NCBI GenBank assembly: GCA_025060695.1
Contig: JANXBH010000010.1
Location: forward strand, 1 to 60,446
DNA length: 60,446 bases
Reading direction: 5' to 3'
Source: Caldifarciminota bacterium
Lineage (GTDB): Bacteria; Hydrothermota; Hydrothermia; LBFQ01; DSFT01
Each line of letters begins with the position of its first letter. The first letter of the stretch is position 1. This document shows, one piece after another, positions 35,101-43,658 of this stretch. The notes under the pieces were generated by a model. That model was not told where the DNA came from, searched no databases, and saw nothing but the letters and a program-made list of their open reading frames with translations. The translations under genes and the position numbers were made by a program.

Positions 35101-36350
35101 CAATTTCTCTTTTCTTAGTATTTATTCTATTGTTTTTCATAACATTGCATTTTGGACCAATTATTCTATTACCTATAGGATTAGCCATTATTTTTATTTT
35201 GATACTCTCTATACAGTCAAAAAAAGTTTTCTTTTGGATTATTGCGCTAGCTTTAGCTATTAGACCAATTACAATAGACCTTTTTTTTTGGAATACTTAT
35301 GTATTTGGATTTAAAATTACGCACATTTATAGTTTTTTCTTAATTGCTTTATCTATATTTGCTATATTCAGACTAAAAGTTTTTATAAAGAACTATAACT
35401 ACTGGATATTACCTGCACTATTCTTTATCTACCATTTTTTTATGGGCATTAGTATTCTTCAAGGTGGTAAAATATTTTCTTCATTAGAGTATTTCTTAAG
35501 AAGTGCGGGTGGTATTCCATTTTTCTTCCTTATTGGTTATCTTTTGGAGGACGAAAAGGAACTTATTAAATTCTTAAAGATTATACTTATTCCTCTTTTA
35601 GTTTTAGTTGCATTTTCAGTTATTTTTACTTTTTATAGAGTTGAGGAGCTTTACATGATAACAGGAAATCAAAAGCAATTTTGGAGACTAAAACTTCTTT
35701 ATCACGATAGTACACAATTAGTAATTTATCTTACCATGGCACTTATTATACTTTGCTACCTATACTACAAAGAGAGAAAAATTTACTATTTAATATTTAT
35801 TTACCTTACACTTATTCCTATATACGCAACCCAAACTCGTTCTGCTTGGGTTTCAGTAGCATTTATTATGGTGTTCTTTTCATTTTTATTAAGAAGCCCA
35901 ATATATTTAATACCTATTTTAATATTTGGCATATTTAGATATGAAGATATATTAAAAAGATGGGACTATGCAGGTATTGAATTTGCAGAAGAAGCTGGTT
36001 TTAGTGGCAGATTAAGTTTATGGAAAATCGGACTATATATCTTTTTAAACTCAGATATAATAAAGCAAGTTTTTGGTCAAGTAGTGGGTCCCCCTTTCCT
36101 AATTCTTGATTTTCACAACCAGTATATTTATTGGTTAGTTAGTAATGGAATATTCGGATTTTTGTTTAATATAAGCATTTTAATGATTTTGTTTATAAAG
36201 ACTATAAACCCTCTTATTAGTATGATTTATATGTGGATATTTATATCGGGTTTTCTTGCAAACTTCTTAATTATGCCAAATGTGGTAATATTTTTATGGT
36301 CAATACTTGGATATTATTTAAGGAAAAGAGAAAATCTTTCATTTCCATAG
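35085..36350 (+). CDS. O-antigen ligase / polymerase-like polytopic membrane protein
   Basis: 421 residues, about ten to twelve hydrophobic segments. YATQTRSAWVSVAFIMVFFS matches the Wzy_C/O-antigen ligase core with its Arg, and DFHNQYIYWLVSNGIFG near the end matches the conserved His-Asn loop. It probably ligates or polymerises a lipid-linked glycan at the outer face of the inner membrane. The 3' end overlaps prmC on the other strand by 37 nt. Confidence 0.82.
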   Translation: MGHILTISLFLVFILLFFITLHFGPIILLPIGLAIIFILILSIQSKKVFFWIIALALAIRPITIDLFFWNTYVFGFKITHIYSFFLIALSIFAIFRLKVFIKNYNYWILPALFFIYHFFMGISILQGGKIFSSLEYFLRSAGGIPFFFLIGYLLEDEKELIKFLKIILIPLLVLVAFSVIFTFYRVEELYMITGNQKQFWRLKLLYHDSTQLVIYLTMALIILCYLYYKERKIYYLIFIYLTLIPIYATQTRSAWVSVAFIMVFFSFLLRSPIYLIPILIFGIFRYEDILKRWDYAGIEFAEEAGFSGRLSLWKIGLYIFLNSDIIKQVFGQVVGPPFLILDFHNQYIYWLVSNGIFGFLFNISILMILFIKTINPLISMIYMWIFISGFLANFLIMPNVVIFLWSILGYYLRKRENLSFP

Positions 36351-37057
36351 TAGTCCTTCAATATTGTAAAGTTATATCTCCTTAGTTTATTAGAGATTCT
36401 TGGCGAAATTTCTAAAAGGCAACTTCCGTTTTCTAATAGGCAATTTTGGAAATTATGTAAAAAGTAGTTAAAGCTGTCTTCATTATGTATAAGAGCTATT
36501 TTAGGTTCGCATTTTACTTTAGTACTTAAATTTTCATATTCATCATCAAAGACATATGGCACATTCCAAATTATCATATCAAATTTACCTTTTAATGACT
36601 TTATACTATCACTACAACACAGAAAAATTCTATCTTTTAAATTATACCTTATTATATTCTTTCTTGCTACATCTAATGCACTATAAGATATATCACTTGC
36701 CCATATTCTAATGTTATTAATTTCTTTTGCTAAACTAATAGCAATTGCTCCGCTTCCTGTCCCTATTTCAAGTATTTTTCTATATTTTTTTTGAATTATA
36801 ATCTTCATTGCTATATCTACAAGCTGTTCTGTTTCATTTCTTGGAATCAATACATTTTCATTTACATATAGAACTAAATCTCTAAAGTATGCTTTATTAA
36901 AAATATATTCTACAGGCTTATACTTTGCAAGTTCTAAGTATGGTTTTATAATTTCCAATTCTGCTGGTTTTAAATTCCCTAAAACATAATCAATATAGGT
37001 TTTACCTAAGACCTCCCTAATTACAAAGTCAATTTCGTAAGGTTCTAAATCATTCAT
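36314..37057 (-). CDS. prmC: Release factor glutamine methyltransferase PrmC/HemK
   Basis: 247 residues. PrmC methylates the GGQ glutamine of peptide-chain release factors. LIPRNETEQLVDIA (PRxETE motif) and LEIGTGSGAIAISLAKE (motif I) are typical. The active-site NPPY is NVPY here (IIWNVPYVFDDEYE), an unusual change at a normally invariant Pro. The C-terminus is short. Shares a 20-bp bidirectional promoter with the sigma factor. Confidence 0.88.
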   Translation of the reverse strand: MNDLEPYEIDFVIREVLGKTYIDYVLGNLKPAELEIIKPYLELAKYKPVEYIFNKAYFRDLVLYVNENVLIPRNETEQLVDIAMKIIIQKKYRKILEIGTGSGAIAISLAKEINNIRIWASDISYSALDVARKNIIRYNLKDRIFLCCSDSIKSLKGKFDMIIWNVPYVFDDEYENLSTKVKCEPKIALIHNEDSFNYFLHNFQNCLLENGSCLLEISPRISNKLRRYNFTILKDYYGNERFSLFLK

Positions 37058-37077
37058 ATTACTTTAAAATTTTAAAT
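37058..37077. promoter_or_regulatory. Shared bidirectional palindromic promoter (prmC / sigma factor)
   Basis: ATTACTTTAAAATTTTAAAT is the entire gap between the ATGs at 37057 and 37078. Both strands carry TAAAAT. Confidence 0.7.
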
Positions 37078-37899
37078 ATGGGTTTTGATGAGTTTAAAAT
37101 AGATAGTATAAAATCCCTAAACAGAGAAGAAGAAAGAGAACTAATTAAAAAATCAAAACAGGGTGATAAAGAGGCAACAGAAAGGATTATTAATTCACAT
37201 TTAGGATATATATACAAAATGGCTATCGAGTATTCAAAAGATTATGGTGTGTCAATAGATGAATTAGTAGACGAAGGAATATTAGCCCTTTTTGAAGCTA
37301 TTAAAAGATTTGATCTTAAAAAAAGGGTTAGATTACTAACTTTTGCTTCTTACTATATAGAAAATGCTATGAAGAAATATGCAAGTGAACAAGCTCACTC
37401 AATAAAAGTCCCATTAGACTACAGAGAAAAACTAGCGAAAATACTTAGAGTTATTGAAGAATTCAAACAGACAGAAGAAAGAGAGCCAACTATTGAAGAA
37501 ATTGCAAGAATACTAAATATGCGTCCAGAGACAGTAAGAAGAACACTAAATGAATATAGAGGAGAATTTTCACTGGAAGAGCTTGAAGTAGAAGAAGATA
37601 AAAGAATACCTGAAGAAAAATTTAACAACCCGCATCAAGTAAGTTTATCTGAAGAAATTAAGAGCGAAATAAGTTTAGAAAACATATTAAAACTACTAAA
37701 AGAAATATTAGATGAAAGAGAGTTTAAAATTATCTCTGAGTATTATGGTTTATTTGGAATTCAAAGTAATTTTGAAAAACTTGCAAAAGAACTAAATATA
37801 TCAAAGGAAAGAGTAAGACAGATAAAAGAGAAAGCTATTAGAAAACTTAGATTTATCTACGGAGATAAGTTAAAAGAAATATTTTATGATAAAGATTAG
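37078..37899 (+). CDS. Sigma-70 family RNA polymerase sigma factor
   Basis: 273 residues. A reduced 1.2 region (LNREEERELIKKSKQGDKEA) is followed by region 2 (SIDELVDEGILALFEAIKRF), region 3 (EEREPTIEEIARILNMRPE) and region 4 with helix-turn-helix NFEKLAKELNISKERVRQIKE. In region 2.3/2.4, where primary sigmas read TYATWWIRQAI, this one has LLTFASYYIENAMKKYA: both tryptophans are tyrosines and the Arg-Gln pair differs. It could be an alternative sigma or this lineage's housekeeping one; there is no region 1.1. It starts on a shared palindromic promoter, so may control itself. Confidence 0.9.
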   Translation: MGFDEFKIDSIKSLNREEERELIKKSKQGDKEATERIINSHLGYIYKMAIEYSKDYGVSIDELVDEGILALFEAIKRFDLKKRVRLLTFASYYIENAMKKYASEQAHSIKVPLDYREKLAKILRVIEEFKQTEEREPTIEEIARILNMRPETVRRTLNEYRGEFSLEELEVEEDKRIPEEKFNNPHQVSLSEEIKSEISLENILKLLKEILDEREFKIISEYYGLFGIQSNFEKLAKELNISKERVRQIKEKAIRKLRFIYGDKLKEIFYDKD

Positions 37900-38620
37900 A
37901 AATCTTCATAAGTCTTTTGGTAATTTTCAGGTTTTAAAAGGTATAGATTTAGATATTTTTGAGGGGGAAAGTATTACTATTATGGGAAGAAGTGGTACAG
38001 GAAAGAGTGTCCTTGTAAAACACATAGTAGGACTACTAAAACCAAATCTTGGAGAGATATGGGTAGAGAATATAAGAGTGGATAAAGCAAGTGAAAAGGA
38101 AATTATGAAAATAAGAAGGAATTTTGGATATGTATTTCAAATGGGAGCGTTGTTTGACTTTTACGATGTTTATAAAAACTTAGCGCTTGTATTAGTTGAA
38201 AATGGTAAAAAAGATAAAGAATTTATAAATCAAAGAGTGAGAGAAGTTATAAAGATGGTTGATTTAGATGAAAGAGTATTAAAACTATATCCTTCTGAAC
38301 TCTCAGGCGGAATGAGAAAAAGAGTTTCTATTGCAAGAGCTATTATACATAGTCCAAAATATATAATTTACGATGAGCCTACAACGGGTTTAGATCCTAT
38401 TACATCCGACTTAATAAACGAACTTATAATTAGACTAAATACTGAACTAAGAACTACAACTATTGCTATTACACATGACTTAAGAAGTGCCATAAAAATA
38501 TCTAATAGAATTGTTTTATTACAAAATGGATATAAAGTATTTGATGGTAGTATAGAAGAAGCATTAAGCACAAATATTGAAGAGATGAAAAAATTTAGAG
38601 ATTATTATGGAGTGATTTAA
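37886..38620 (+). CDS. ABC transporter ATPase, MlaF-like
   Basis: 244 residues. Walker A GRSGTGKSVLVKHIVG (the SVL form is typical of MlaF/Ttg2A), Q-loop FQMGALFDFYDV, signature LSGGMRKRVSIARAI, Walker B YIIYDEPTTGLDPIT, and H-loop AITHDL. Such ATPases drive phospholipid traffic between the membranes with MlaE and MlaD, which are not adjacent. It overlaps the sigma gene by 14 nt. Confidence 0.9.
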   Translation: MIKIRNLHKSFGNFQVLKGIDLDIFEGESITIMGRSGTGKSVLVKHIVGLLKPNLGEIWVENIRVDKASEKEIMKIRRNFGYVFQMGALFDFYDVYKNLALVLVENGKKDKEFINQRVREVIKMVDLDERVLKLYPSELSGGMRKRVSIARAIIHSPKYIIYDEPTTGLDPITSDLINELIIRLNTELRTTTIAITHDLRSAIKISNRIVLLQNGYKVFDGSIEEALSTNIEEMKKFRDYYGVI

Positions 38621-38633
38621 ATAATTTGACAAT

Positions 38634-38662
38634 TTGAAATATTTAAATTTATGCTTTATAAT
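38634..38662 (+). promoter_or_regulatory. Classical sigma-70-type promoter
   Basis: TTGAAA (38634-38639), 17-nt spacer, TATAAT (38657-38662), then a leader of about 12-19 nt containing GAGGTGAG before the ATG at 38682. This is the only well-formed -35/-10 pair with a Shine-Dalgarno leader I see; it contrasts with the motif used elsewhere. Confidence 0.6.
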
Positions 38663-38681
38663 TGTCAGCAGAGGTGAGAAT

Positions 38682-38801
38682 ATGATGTGGTTAATAAGTG
38701 AGATTGTAAATCCATATGTAATGGAGAGAGATATAAATAGAATGAGTGTAGAGATATACGATGATAGCTGGCATAATTATAAAAAACTCACTTGGAAATA
38801 A
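38682..38801 (+). CDS. Small ORF of 39 residues, unknown
   Basis: Begins ATG-ATG-TGG after a Shine-Dalgarno-like GAGGTGAG; encodes MMWLISEIVNPY then a charged, aromatic tail ending YKKLTWK. It overlaps the next small ORF by 41 nt in another frame. It could be a real micropeptide, a coupling leader, or the front of a frameshifted gene. Confidence 0.35.
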   Translation: MMWLISEIVNPYVMERDINRMSVEIYDDSWHNYKKLTWK

Positions 38802-38937
38802 TCTAACTTTCATAAAATACGACAACTTCAAAAAAGCCATATATATGAAATTACAAAACTACTCAGTAGAAGATTCATTGAAAGTGGTGAAATTACTTGA
38901 AGAGAAAGGAGTAAATAACTATGTTGTTCGTCATTAG
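38761..38937 (+). CDS. Small ORF of 58 residues, unknown
   Basis: ATG at 38761 to TAG at 38935-38937; protein-like composition, with NLTFIKYDNFKKAIYMKLQ and SVEDSLKVVKLLEEKGVNN. It overlaps both the previous ORF and the start of the large secreted protein (17 nt). May continue the previous ORF through a frameshift. No family recognised. Confidence 0.35.
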   Translation: MIAGIIIKNSLGNNLTFIKYDNFKKAIYMKLQNYSVEDSLKVVKLLEEKGVNNYVVRH

Positions 38938-40507
38938 TGTGCAAATGTGGTCAGGACTGAGAACCTTTGGTGGAGCAAATTGGGACCAATTATGGGGTGT
39001 AGACTTCAATGCACCAGGAAATAGAGTAGTTTCAAATCTTTTCTCAATGACATATAAAATAGACAATAGCACAGGTTCTGATTTTGTAGTAATAGTGACT
39101 ACACCATTTGGAACAAGTATATGGGAAAGAGTAGTAGGTAGGTCAAACATGAATGAATGGTCATACAAGATAACATACGATAATGCAGGAAATCCAATAG
39201 TTGGAGGTGTAAGCTGTGTCCCAAGTGGTGGTCCTTCAAATTGTCAGCTTTCAGGAAGCACAAGAGCCTTTGCTATTAAGTTAAATGGGACAAATGGAAG
39301 CTTTCTATCTGCAAGAGATATTGCATCAAGCTGGGGAACAGCCGATTGGGTAAGGATAATGTCCATTAATAGCACAAGTGATGGAGGATTCGTAGTAGCG
39401 GGAGATGTTTACTACGACTCATGGACTGGGGATATAGATGGTTTTGTAGCCAAGTTTGATGCAAACATGAACTTACAATGGGCAAGAGCAGTAGGAACAA
39501 CAAGTGTTGAATGGCTAACAACAGCTTTTCAGACAACTGATGGAAATATTGTAGTTATCGGACCATCTTTTTATGAAATATGGGTTGCAAAGTTCAATGT
39601 AAGTAATGGAAATACCATATGGCAAAGAAGATATCCAAGAACCTACTATGATGATGGAGTAGGTAAATACTTTACTTGGGGTAAGCCTGCATCTGATGGA
39701 GGAATTATCATAGCAGATGAGATTAGTGGAGGAAATAATAGAGATGTTCTGTTTTTAAAACTAAATTCAAATGGCGATTTTGTATGTGCAAGAAGGATTG
39801 GTGGTACAGGACATGATGCAGGTATAGATATAGTAGAAGGAGCAGATTATTACTACTTAGCAGGTTTTTGGAACTCTTATGACTTATTTTATGCAAGGTT
39901 TGATAAGACAAATTGTAATTTAGTAGGAAATGTTAGATATATTCTATCAGGTAATGATGAGTCTGCGAGGGCTATTGATATTAGAAGCTCATCAAATGTT
40001 CCATATGTTGCAGGTTATACAAATAGACCTGATTGGACTGCTGGTAATTATGATGGTTTATTAGCAGCAGATAGTGGTATTCAAGATACTTGCTATTGGA
40101 GGAGTCTAACTCCTTCAACTAATGTCTCAGTTTCACTTTCAGCAAGTGGAAGTTGGGATATTTATGGAAATCCAATAACTGTAAGTTCGGCAACTTATAC
40201 TGCCAATAGTGTTAATACTAATAAAACTGTAGCTTGTGGTTTATTAACGCCTGTTAACACATCTGAAAAATATGAAGATTGCTATATTTCAATATCAAGA
40301 AACGGTAAATTTTTAAATATCAGGTCAAAAAATAAGCAAGATATAGATATAAGCATATATTCAGTAGATGGAAGGCTCGTCTATAAAAAGGAAATTAAAA
40401 ACTTTGAAGGTGAATTTAGTGAAAGATTAAGTCTATTAAAAGGAATATATGTAGTAAATGTTGCTTACTTAGGAGGAAATGCAGTAAAAGTAATTACATT
40501 AAGATAG
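38921..40507 (+). CDS. Secreted beta-propeller-like protein with T9SS-type sorting domain
   Basis: 528 residues. Several repeats of about 45-50 residues follow the pattern F(V/L)xKxDxNxxxxWARxxGG (for example VAKFDANMNLQWARAVG, LKLNSNGDFVCARRIGG), like delta-60/SBBP-type propeller repeats. The last 75 residues (ISIYSVDGRLVYKKEI, LLKGIYVVNVAY, VKVITLR) look like a T9SS type-A C-terminal sorting domain. N-terminus MLFVISVQ is a minimal signal. AAAGGAG precedes the ATG. Likely cell surface or released. Confidence 0.8.
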   Translation: MLFVISVQMWSGLRTFGGANWDQLWGVDFNAPGNRVVSNLFSMTYKIDNSTGSDFVVIVTTPFGTSIWERVVGRSNMNEWSYKITYDNAGNPIVGGVSCVPSGGPSNCQLSGSTRAFAIKLNGTNGSFLSARDIASSWGTADWVRIMSINSTSDGGFVVAGDVYYDSWTGDIDGFVAKFDANMNLQWARAVGTTSVEWLTTAFQTTDGNIVVIGPSFYEIWVAKFNVSNGNTIWQRRYPRTYYDDGVGKYFTWGKPASDGGIIIADEISGGNNRDVLFLKLNSNGDFVCARRIGGTGHDAGIDIVEGADYYYLAGFWNSYDLFYARFDKTNCNLVGNVRYILSGNDESARAIDIRSSSNVPYVAGYTNRPDWTAGNYDGLLAADSGIQDTCYWRSLTPSTNVSVSLSASGSWDIYGNPITVSSATYTANSVNTNKTVACGLLTPVNTSEKYEDCYISISRNGKFLNIRSKNKQDIDISIYSVDGRLVYKKEIKNFEGEFSERLSLLKGIYVVNVAYLGGNAVKVITLR

Positions 40508-40508
40508 A

Positions 40509-40523
40509 CGATAAAATTTTACC
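40509..40523 (+). promoter_or_regulatory. Leaderless-type promoter of the AhpD-like gene
   Basis: CGATAAAATTTTACC ends at the ATG at 40524; a weaker copy of the motif. Confidence 0.5.
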
Positions 40524-40886
40524 ATGAGCTTAAAAGAATTTACCAAATTTAGAGATACAATGAACGAGAAAATTCTAAAAGAAGGGACACTATATACAAG
40601 AAGATTCTTTGCACTTGACAATGATGTTTATAAGGATGGTAAAATACCGAAAAAATATAAAGAAATGATGGGTCTTATTGCATCCATAGTTTTAAGGTGT
40701 GATGATTGTATAACTTATCATATTATTCAGTGTATAGAAAATGGAATAACTAAAGAGGAATTTTTTGAAATAATTGATATTGCTTTAATTGTAGGAGGTT
40801 CTATAACTATACCTCATATTAGGAAAGCTACGAAAATTTATTTTGAGCTACTGAACGAATACTCTCAGAAACAACAAAGTTCGTGA
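40524..40886 (+). CDS. AhpD/CMD-family peroxidase-like protein
   Basis: 120-residue carboxymuconolactone-decarboxylase family protein. VLRCDDCITYHIIQCIENG contains the CxxC and downstream His of AhpD-type alkylhydroperoxidases; EEFFEIIDIALIVGG is the following conserved helix. It could reduce peroxides through the Cys pair. The 3' end overlaps the P1-peptidase gene on the other strand by 59 nt, the longest convergent overlap here. Confidence 0.88.
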   Translation: MSLKEFTKFRDTMNEKILKEGTLYTRRFFALDNDVYKDGKIPKKYKEMMGLIASIVLRCDDCITYHIIQCIENGITKEEFFEIIDIALIVGGSITIPHIRKATKIYFELLNEYSQKQQSS

Positions 40887-41694
40887 TTTCGCATAAATCT
40901 TCAAAATCAAAATCAACTTCACCCTTTGATAGAGTAAAGATTATATCGCCGTCATATGAAGTAAATGCAGGCTCAATCGCCCTACAAACTCCATAAACTG
41001 ACCTTTTTGAAAGCTTATAACACTCAAGTTTACTTAACTTAGCATTAGTTAAAATTACAATCAATGTAGTATTGGTATTATCCAATAATCTTATACTTCT
41101 AAATTTTAGACTTTGTGCTAAGAAACTATTATCCTTTTTTGCACCTTTTAATATTCTACCGTCCCTTCCTACAATATCACCGACACTATTAACAACACTA
41201 ACACAGCATACAACTAAATCTTTATATTCATAACCATAAAATCCAAGACCTCCTTCATCTTTATATTCAAAACCTGCCCACTTTCCAACAGTTGCACCCA
41301 TACCTACACCAACCTTGCCTATAGTAATATCATAACCTGCACTCATACATGCATTATATCCATCTTCCAATTTTGGACTTATATCCAAGACGCCAAAATC
41401 GTATATAACAGCTGATGGGACAATAGGTATTGTTTTAAACGGTGTTTTATAGCCAACGTTATTTTCAACTAAGAACTTTATTACACCTTCTGCTCTAATT
41501 AATCCAAAAACCGAAGAGCCTGTTAGCAATATAGCATTAACTATGTTAACCGTTTTATCAGGCTTAAGTAGTTCAAGTTCTCTACTTCCAGGGGCATATC
41601 CAAGACTATAGTAGCTTCCTACAGTATTCTCAGGACAAATTATTACCGAACAATTACTATAATGACCAATTTTAAAACCTATCTTATTTAGCAT
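40828..41694 (-). CDS. P1-family peptidase (DmpA/BapA-like)
   Basis: 288 residues of the DmpA aminopeptidase/beta-peptidyl family, which are self-cleaving Ntn-fold enzymes. GVGMGATVGKWAGFE, VNSVGDIVGRDG and NTNTTLIVILTNAKLSKLE are conserved stretches; the GSSVFGL segment near residue 60 is also typical. Usual members are 320-370 residues, so this one is compact. ATG overlaps the plsC end by 11 nt. Confidence 0.85.
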   Translation of the reverse strand: MLNKIGFKIGHYSNCSVIICPENTVGSYYSLGYAPGSRELELLKPDKTVNIVNAILLTGSSVFGLIRAEGVIKFLVENNVGYKTPFKTIPIVPSAVIYDFGVLDISPKLEDGYNACMSAGYDITIGKVGVGMGATVGKWAGFEYKDEGGLGFYGYEYKDLVVCCVSVVNSVGDIVGRDGRILKGAKKDNSFLAQSLKFRSIRLLDNTNTTLIVILTNAKLSKLECYKLSKRSVYGVCRAIEPAFTSYDGDIIFTLSKGEVDFDFEDLCEITNFVVSESIRSVAQNKFS

Positions 41695-42319
41695 TTTCTA
41701 TAAGCTTTGAAATCTCATAGTATAATCTTTTTGTTAATTCAACTTGCCCTTTTCTTGTATTCTCAAAATCATTTATATCTATGGGTTTTCCAATATAAAC
41801 CTCAAGTCGCCTTATTCTAAGTATCCATAGAAAGGGCTTAATAAGAGCTCTACCTTGGTTATTTTTTATATAAATAGGAACTATCTTTGCATTTGTTTGA
41901 AAAGCTAAAAATGAAATTCCAAGTTTAAATGGAAGAAGATTTTGAGAAGTTTTATTTCTTGTCCCTTCTGGAAAAACAACAATTGCACCATTATTTTTTA
42001 GTATTTCAATAGCATAAAAAAGTGTGTCTTTTGCCTCAAGACTCCTTTTCAATGGTATAGCATTATAGAATTTCATTAAAATTGCAAATGGTTTAAATCT
42101 AAATAGTTCTTCCTTTGCTAAAAAATAAGTTTCTCTTCCTGCTGCAAAACCTACTACAGGAGGGTCAATATAACTTCTATGATTCGGTGCTAAGATAACA
42201 GGACCTTCTTTCGGAACATTTTCATTTCCATAAACCCTTATACCAAGAAGAAATTTTGCAATTGGATATACAAGAATGTATGTTATTTTCCATTTTAGAG
42301 AACCCTTTGGAAGCTTCAT
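41684..42319 (-). CDS. plsC: 1-acyl-glycerol-3-phosphate acyltransferase
   Basis: 211 residues. APNHRSYIDPP gives the HX4D catalytic motif near residue 46; VVFPEGTRNKTSQ is the phosphate-binding motif; IVPIYIKNN follows. It acylates lysophosphatidic acid to phosphatidic acid at the membrane. Coupled to coaBC upstream (ATGA) and to the peptidase downstream. Confidence 0.92.
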   Translation of the reverse strand: MKLPKGSLKWKITYILVYPIAKFLLGIRVYGNENVPKEGPVILAPNHRSYIDPPVVGFAAGRETYFLAKEELFRFKPFAILMKFYNAIPLKRSLEAKDTLFYAIEILKNNGAIVVFPEGTRNKTSQNLLPFKLGISFLAFQTNAKIVPIYIKNNQGRALIKPFLWILRIRRLEVYIGKPIDINDFENTRKGQVELTKRLYYEISKLIENAK

Positions 42320-43437
42320 ATTAAATTAACTATTTTCTTTGCAAGCTCAAATTTATCCAAATTCTCAAATTCAAAAATTTTATTAAAGTTCTTATCCATA
42401 ATAAAACCTGTAATGTTCTCACTATCAATACTTTCAATAGTATTCGCAACTACATAGTCAAGATTTTTTTCCTTTATCTTATTCGCTGAAGAAACTTCCA
42501 AGTTCTCTCTACTTTCTAAGGAAAAACCTATAAATATAGTACTATTCTTAAACTTAGATAATTCAGCTAATACATCTATATTAGGTTTTAGTTCTAAATT
42601 GATACTTCCTTCTTTTCTATGCAATTTTCCTTCTTTTTTATTTACTACAAAATCCGATATTGCAACTGGCATAATTAGAACATCGTATTTTGTTATACTT
42701 TCTTTTATAAAATTTAAAAGCTCAATTGTTTTATATATCTTTACGTATTGCCTCTTGGGGACAAACTCCACATTCCCACAAACTACAATATCGTGATAAA
42801 TACCCTTATTTTCAAGTGCTAAGTGTATCAAATAGCCCATTCTCCCACTTGAGCGATTTGTAATAACTCTTACATCATCTATAGGTTCTTCAGTTCTACC
42901 ATAGATTAGTAGGACTTTTTTCGTCTCTCTAAATAAATAATCTAAAACCTCATCAATCTCTACCATCCTTCCCATACCATATTCGCCACTTGAAAGCATA
43001 CCATATGTAGGACCAAGTATTTCAACACCATGCATTCTCAACTTTTCTATATTTTCTCTTAAAAAGCGATTATCCCACATCTCTTCGTGCATAGCAGGAA
43101 CAATAATAATTCTCTTATTAAATGCTATTGAAACGGAAAGTAATAAACTATCTGCTATACCATTTGCAAGTTTTGATATAAAATTAGCACTTGCAGGCAA
43201 GACTATTAATACATCACCCCATCTTGCAATTTCTATATGCAAGTTTGAATTAAAAAAATCTTTTGGTGTATACACGTCCGCATCAGTAATAGATTTAAAT
43301 GATAAAGGTTTTATAAACTTCAGTGCTGAATAAGTTAATATTACTTTTTGCTTAATACCCCTTTTATATAATTCTCTTGAAAATATTAAACCTTTATAAG
43401 CTGCTATACTTCCAGTAATACCAAGAACAACTCTCAC
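42316..43437 (-). CDS. coaBC: Bifunctional phosphopantothenoylcysteine decarboxylase/synthase CoaBC
   Basis: 373 residues. The N-terminal flavin decarboxylase half has GITGSIAAYKGL, VLPASANFISKLANG and VPAMHEEMWDN; the C-terminal ligase half has GRTEEPIDDVRVITNRSSGRMG and VGFSLE-type sequence (FIGFSLESRENL). It makes 4'-phosphopantetheine in CoA synthesis, linking to panB. Start is GTG, overlapping the rpoZ stop as GTGA. Confidence 0.95.
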   Translation of the reverse strand: MRVVLGITGSIAAYKGLIFSRELYKRGIKQKVILTYSALKFIKPLSFKSITDADVYTPKDFFNSNLHIEIARWGDVLIVLPASANFISKLANGIADSLLLSVSIAFNKRIIIVPAMHEEMWDNRFLRENIEKLRMHGVEILGPTYGMLSSGEYGMGRMVEIDEVLDYLFRETKKVLLIYGRTEEPIDDVRVITNRSSGRMGYLIHLALENKGIYHDIVVCGNVEFVPKRQYVKIYKTIELLNFIKESITKYDVLIMPVAISDFVVNKKEGKLHRKEGSINLELKPNIDVLAELSKFKNSTIFIGFSLESRENLEVSSANKIKEKNLDYVVANTIESIDSENITGFIMDKNFNKIFEFENLDKFELAKKIVNLI

Positions 43438-43637
43438 TTATCTTTCTTACTCATAATTAAGTCCATAGATATAAGTATAGATTTTATAGGTAAATTTAGG
43501 TTTTGCTCCTTTGACTTTTTATGCAACTCTCTACTTTTTTTAGCTGCAAGAACTATTAGTTTATACTTGTCATATCCTAATTTTTCTAATTTAGAGTGGT
43601 CAAATCTTTTTGATAAAAGCTTAAAGTTTTTATCCAT
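43434..43637 (-). CDS. rpoZ: RNA polymerase omega subunit-like protein
   Basis: 67 residues: GYDKYKLIVLAAKKSRELHK is the recognisable omega core, followed by SILISMDLIM. Omega helps beta' folding and assembly. The position before coaBC matches the common rpoZ-coaBC order. Divergent from accD across a 21-bp shared promoter. Confidence 0.78.
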   Translation of the reverse strand: MDKNFKLLSKRFDHSKLEKLGYDKYKLIVLAAKKSRELHKKSKEQNLNLPIKSILISMDLIMSKKDK

Positions 43638-43658
43638 AGCCTTAAAATTTTAAAGCTA
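43638..43658. promoter_or_regulatory. Shared bidirectional palindromic promoter (rpoZ-coaBC-plsC / accD)
   Basis: AGCCTTAAAATTTTAAAGCT (43638-43657) plus one A is the complete gap between the two ATGs; the arms are inverted repeats with one mismatch over 20 bp. Confidence 0.7.
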
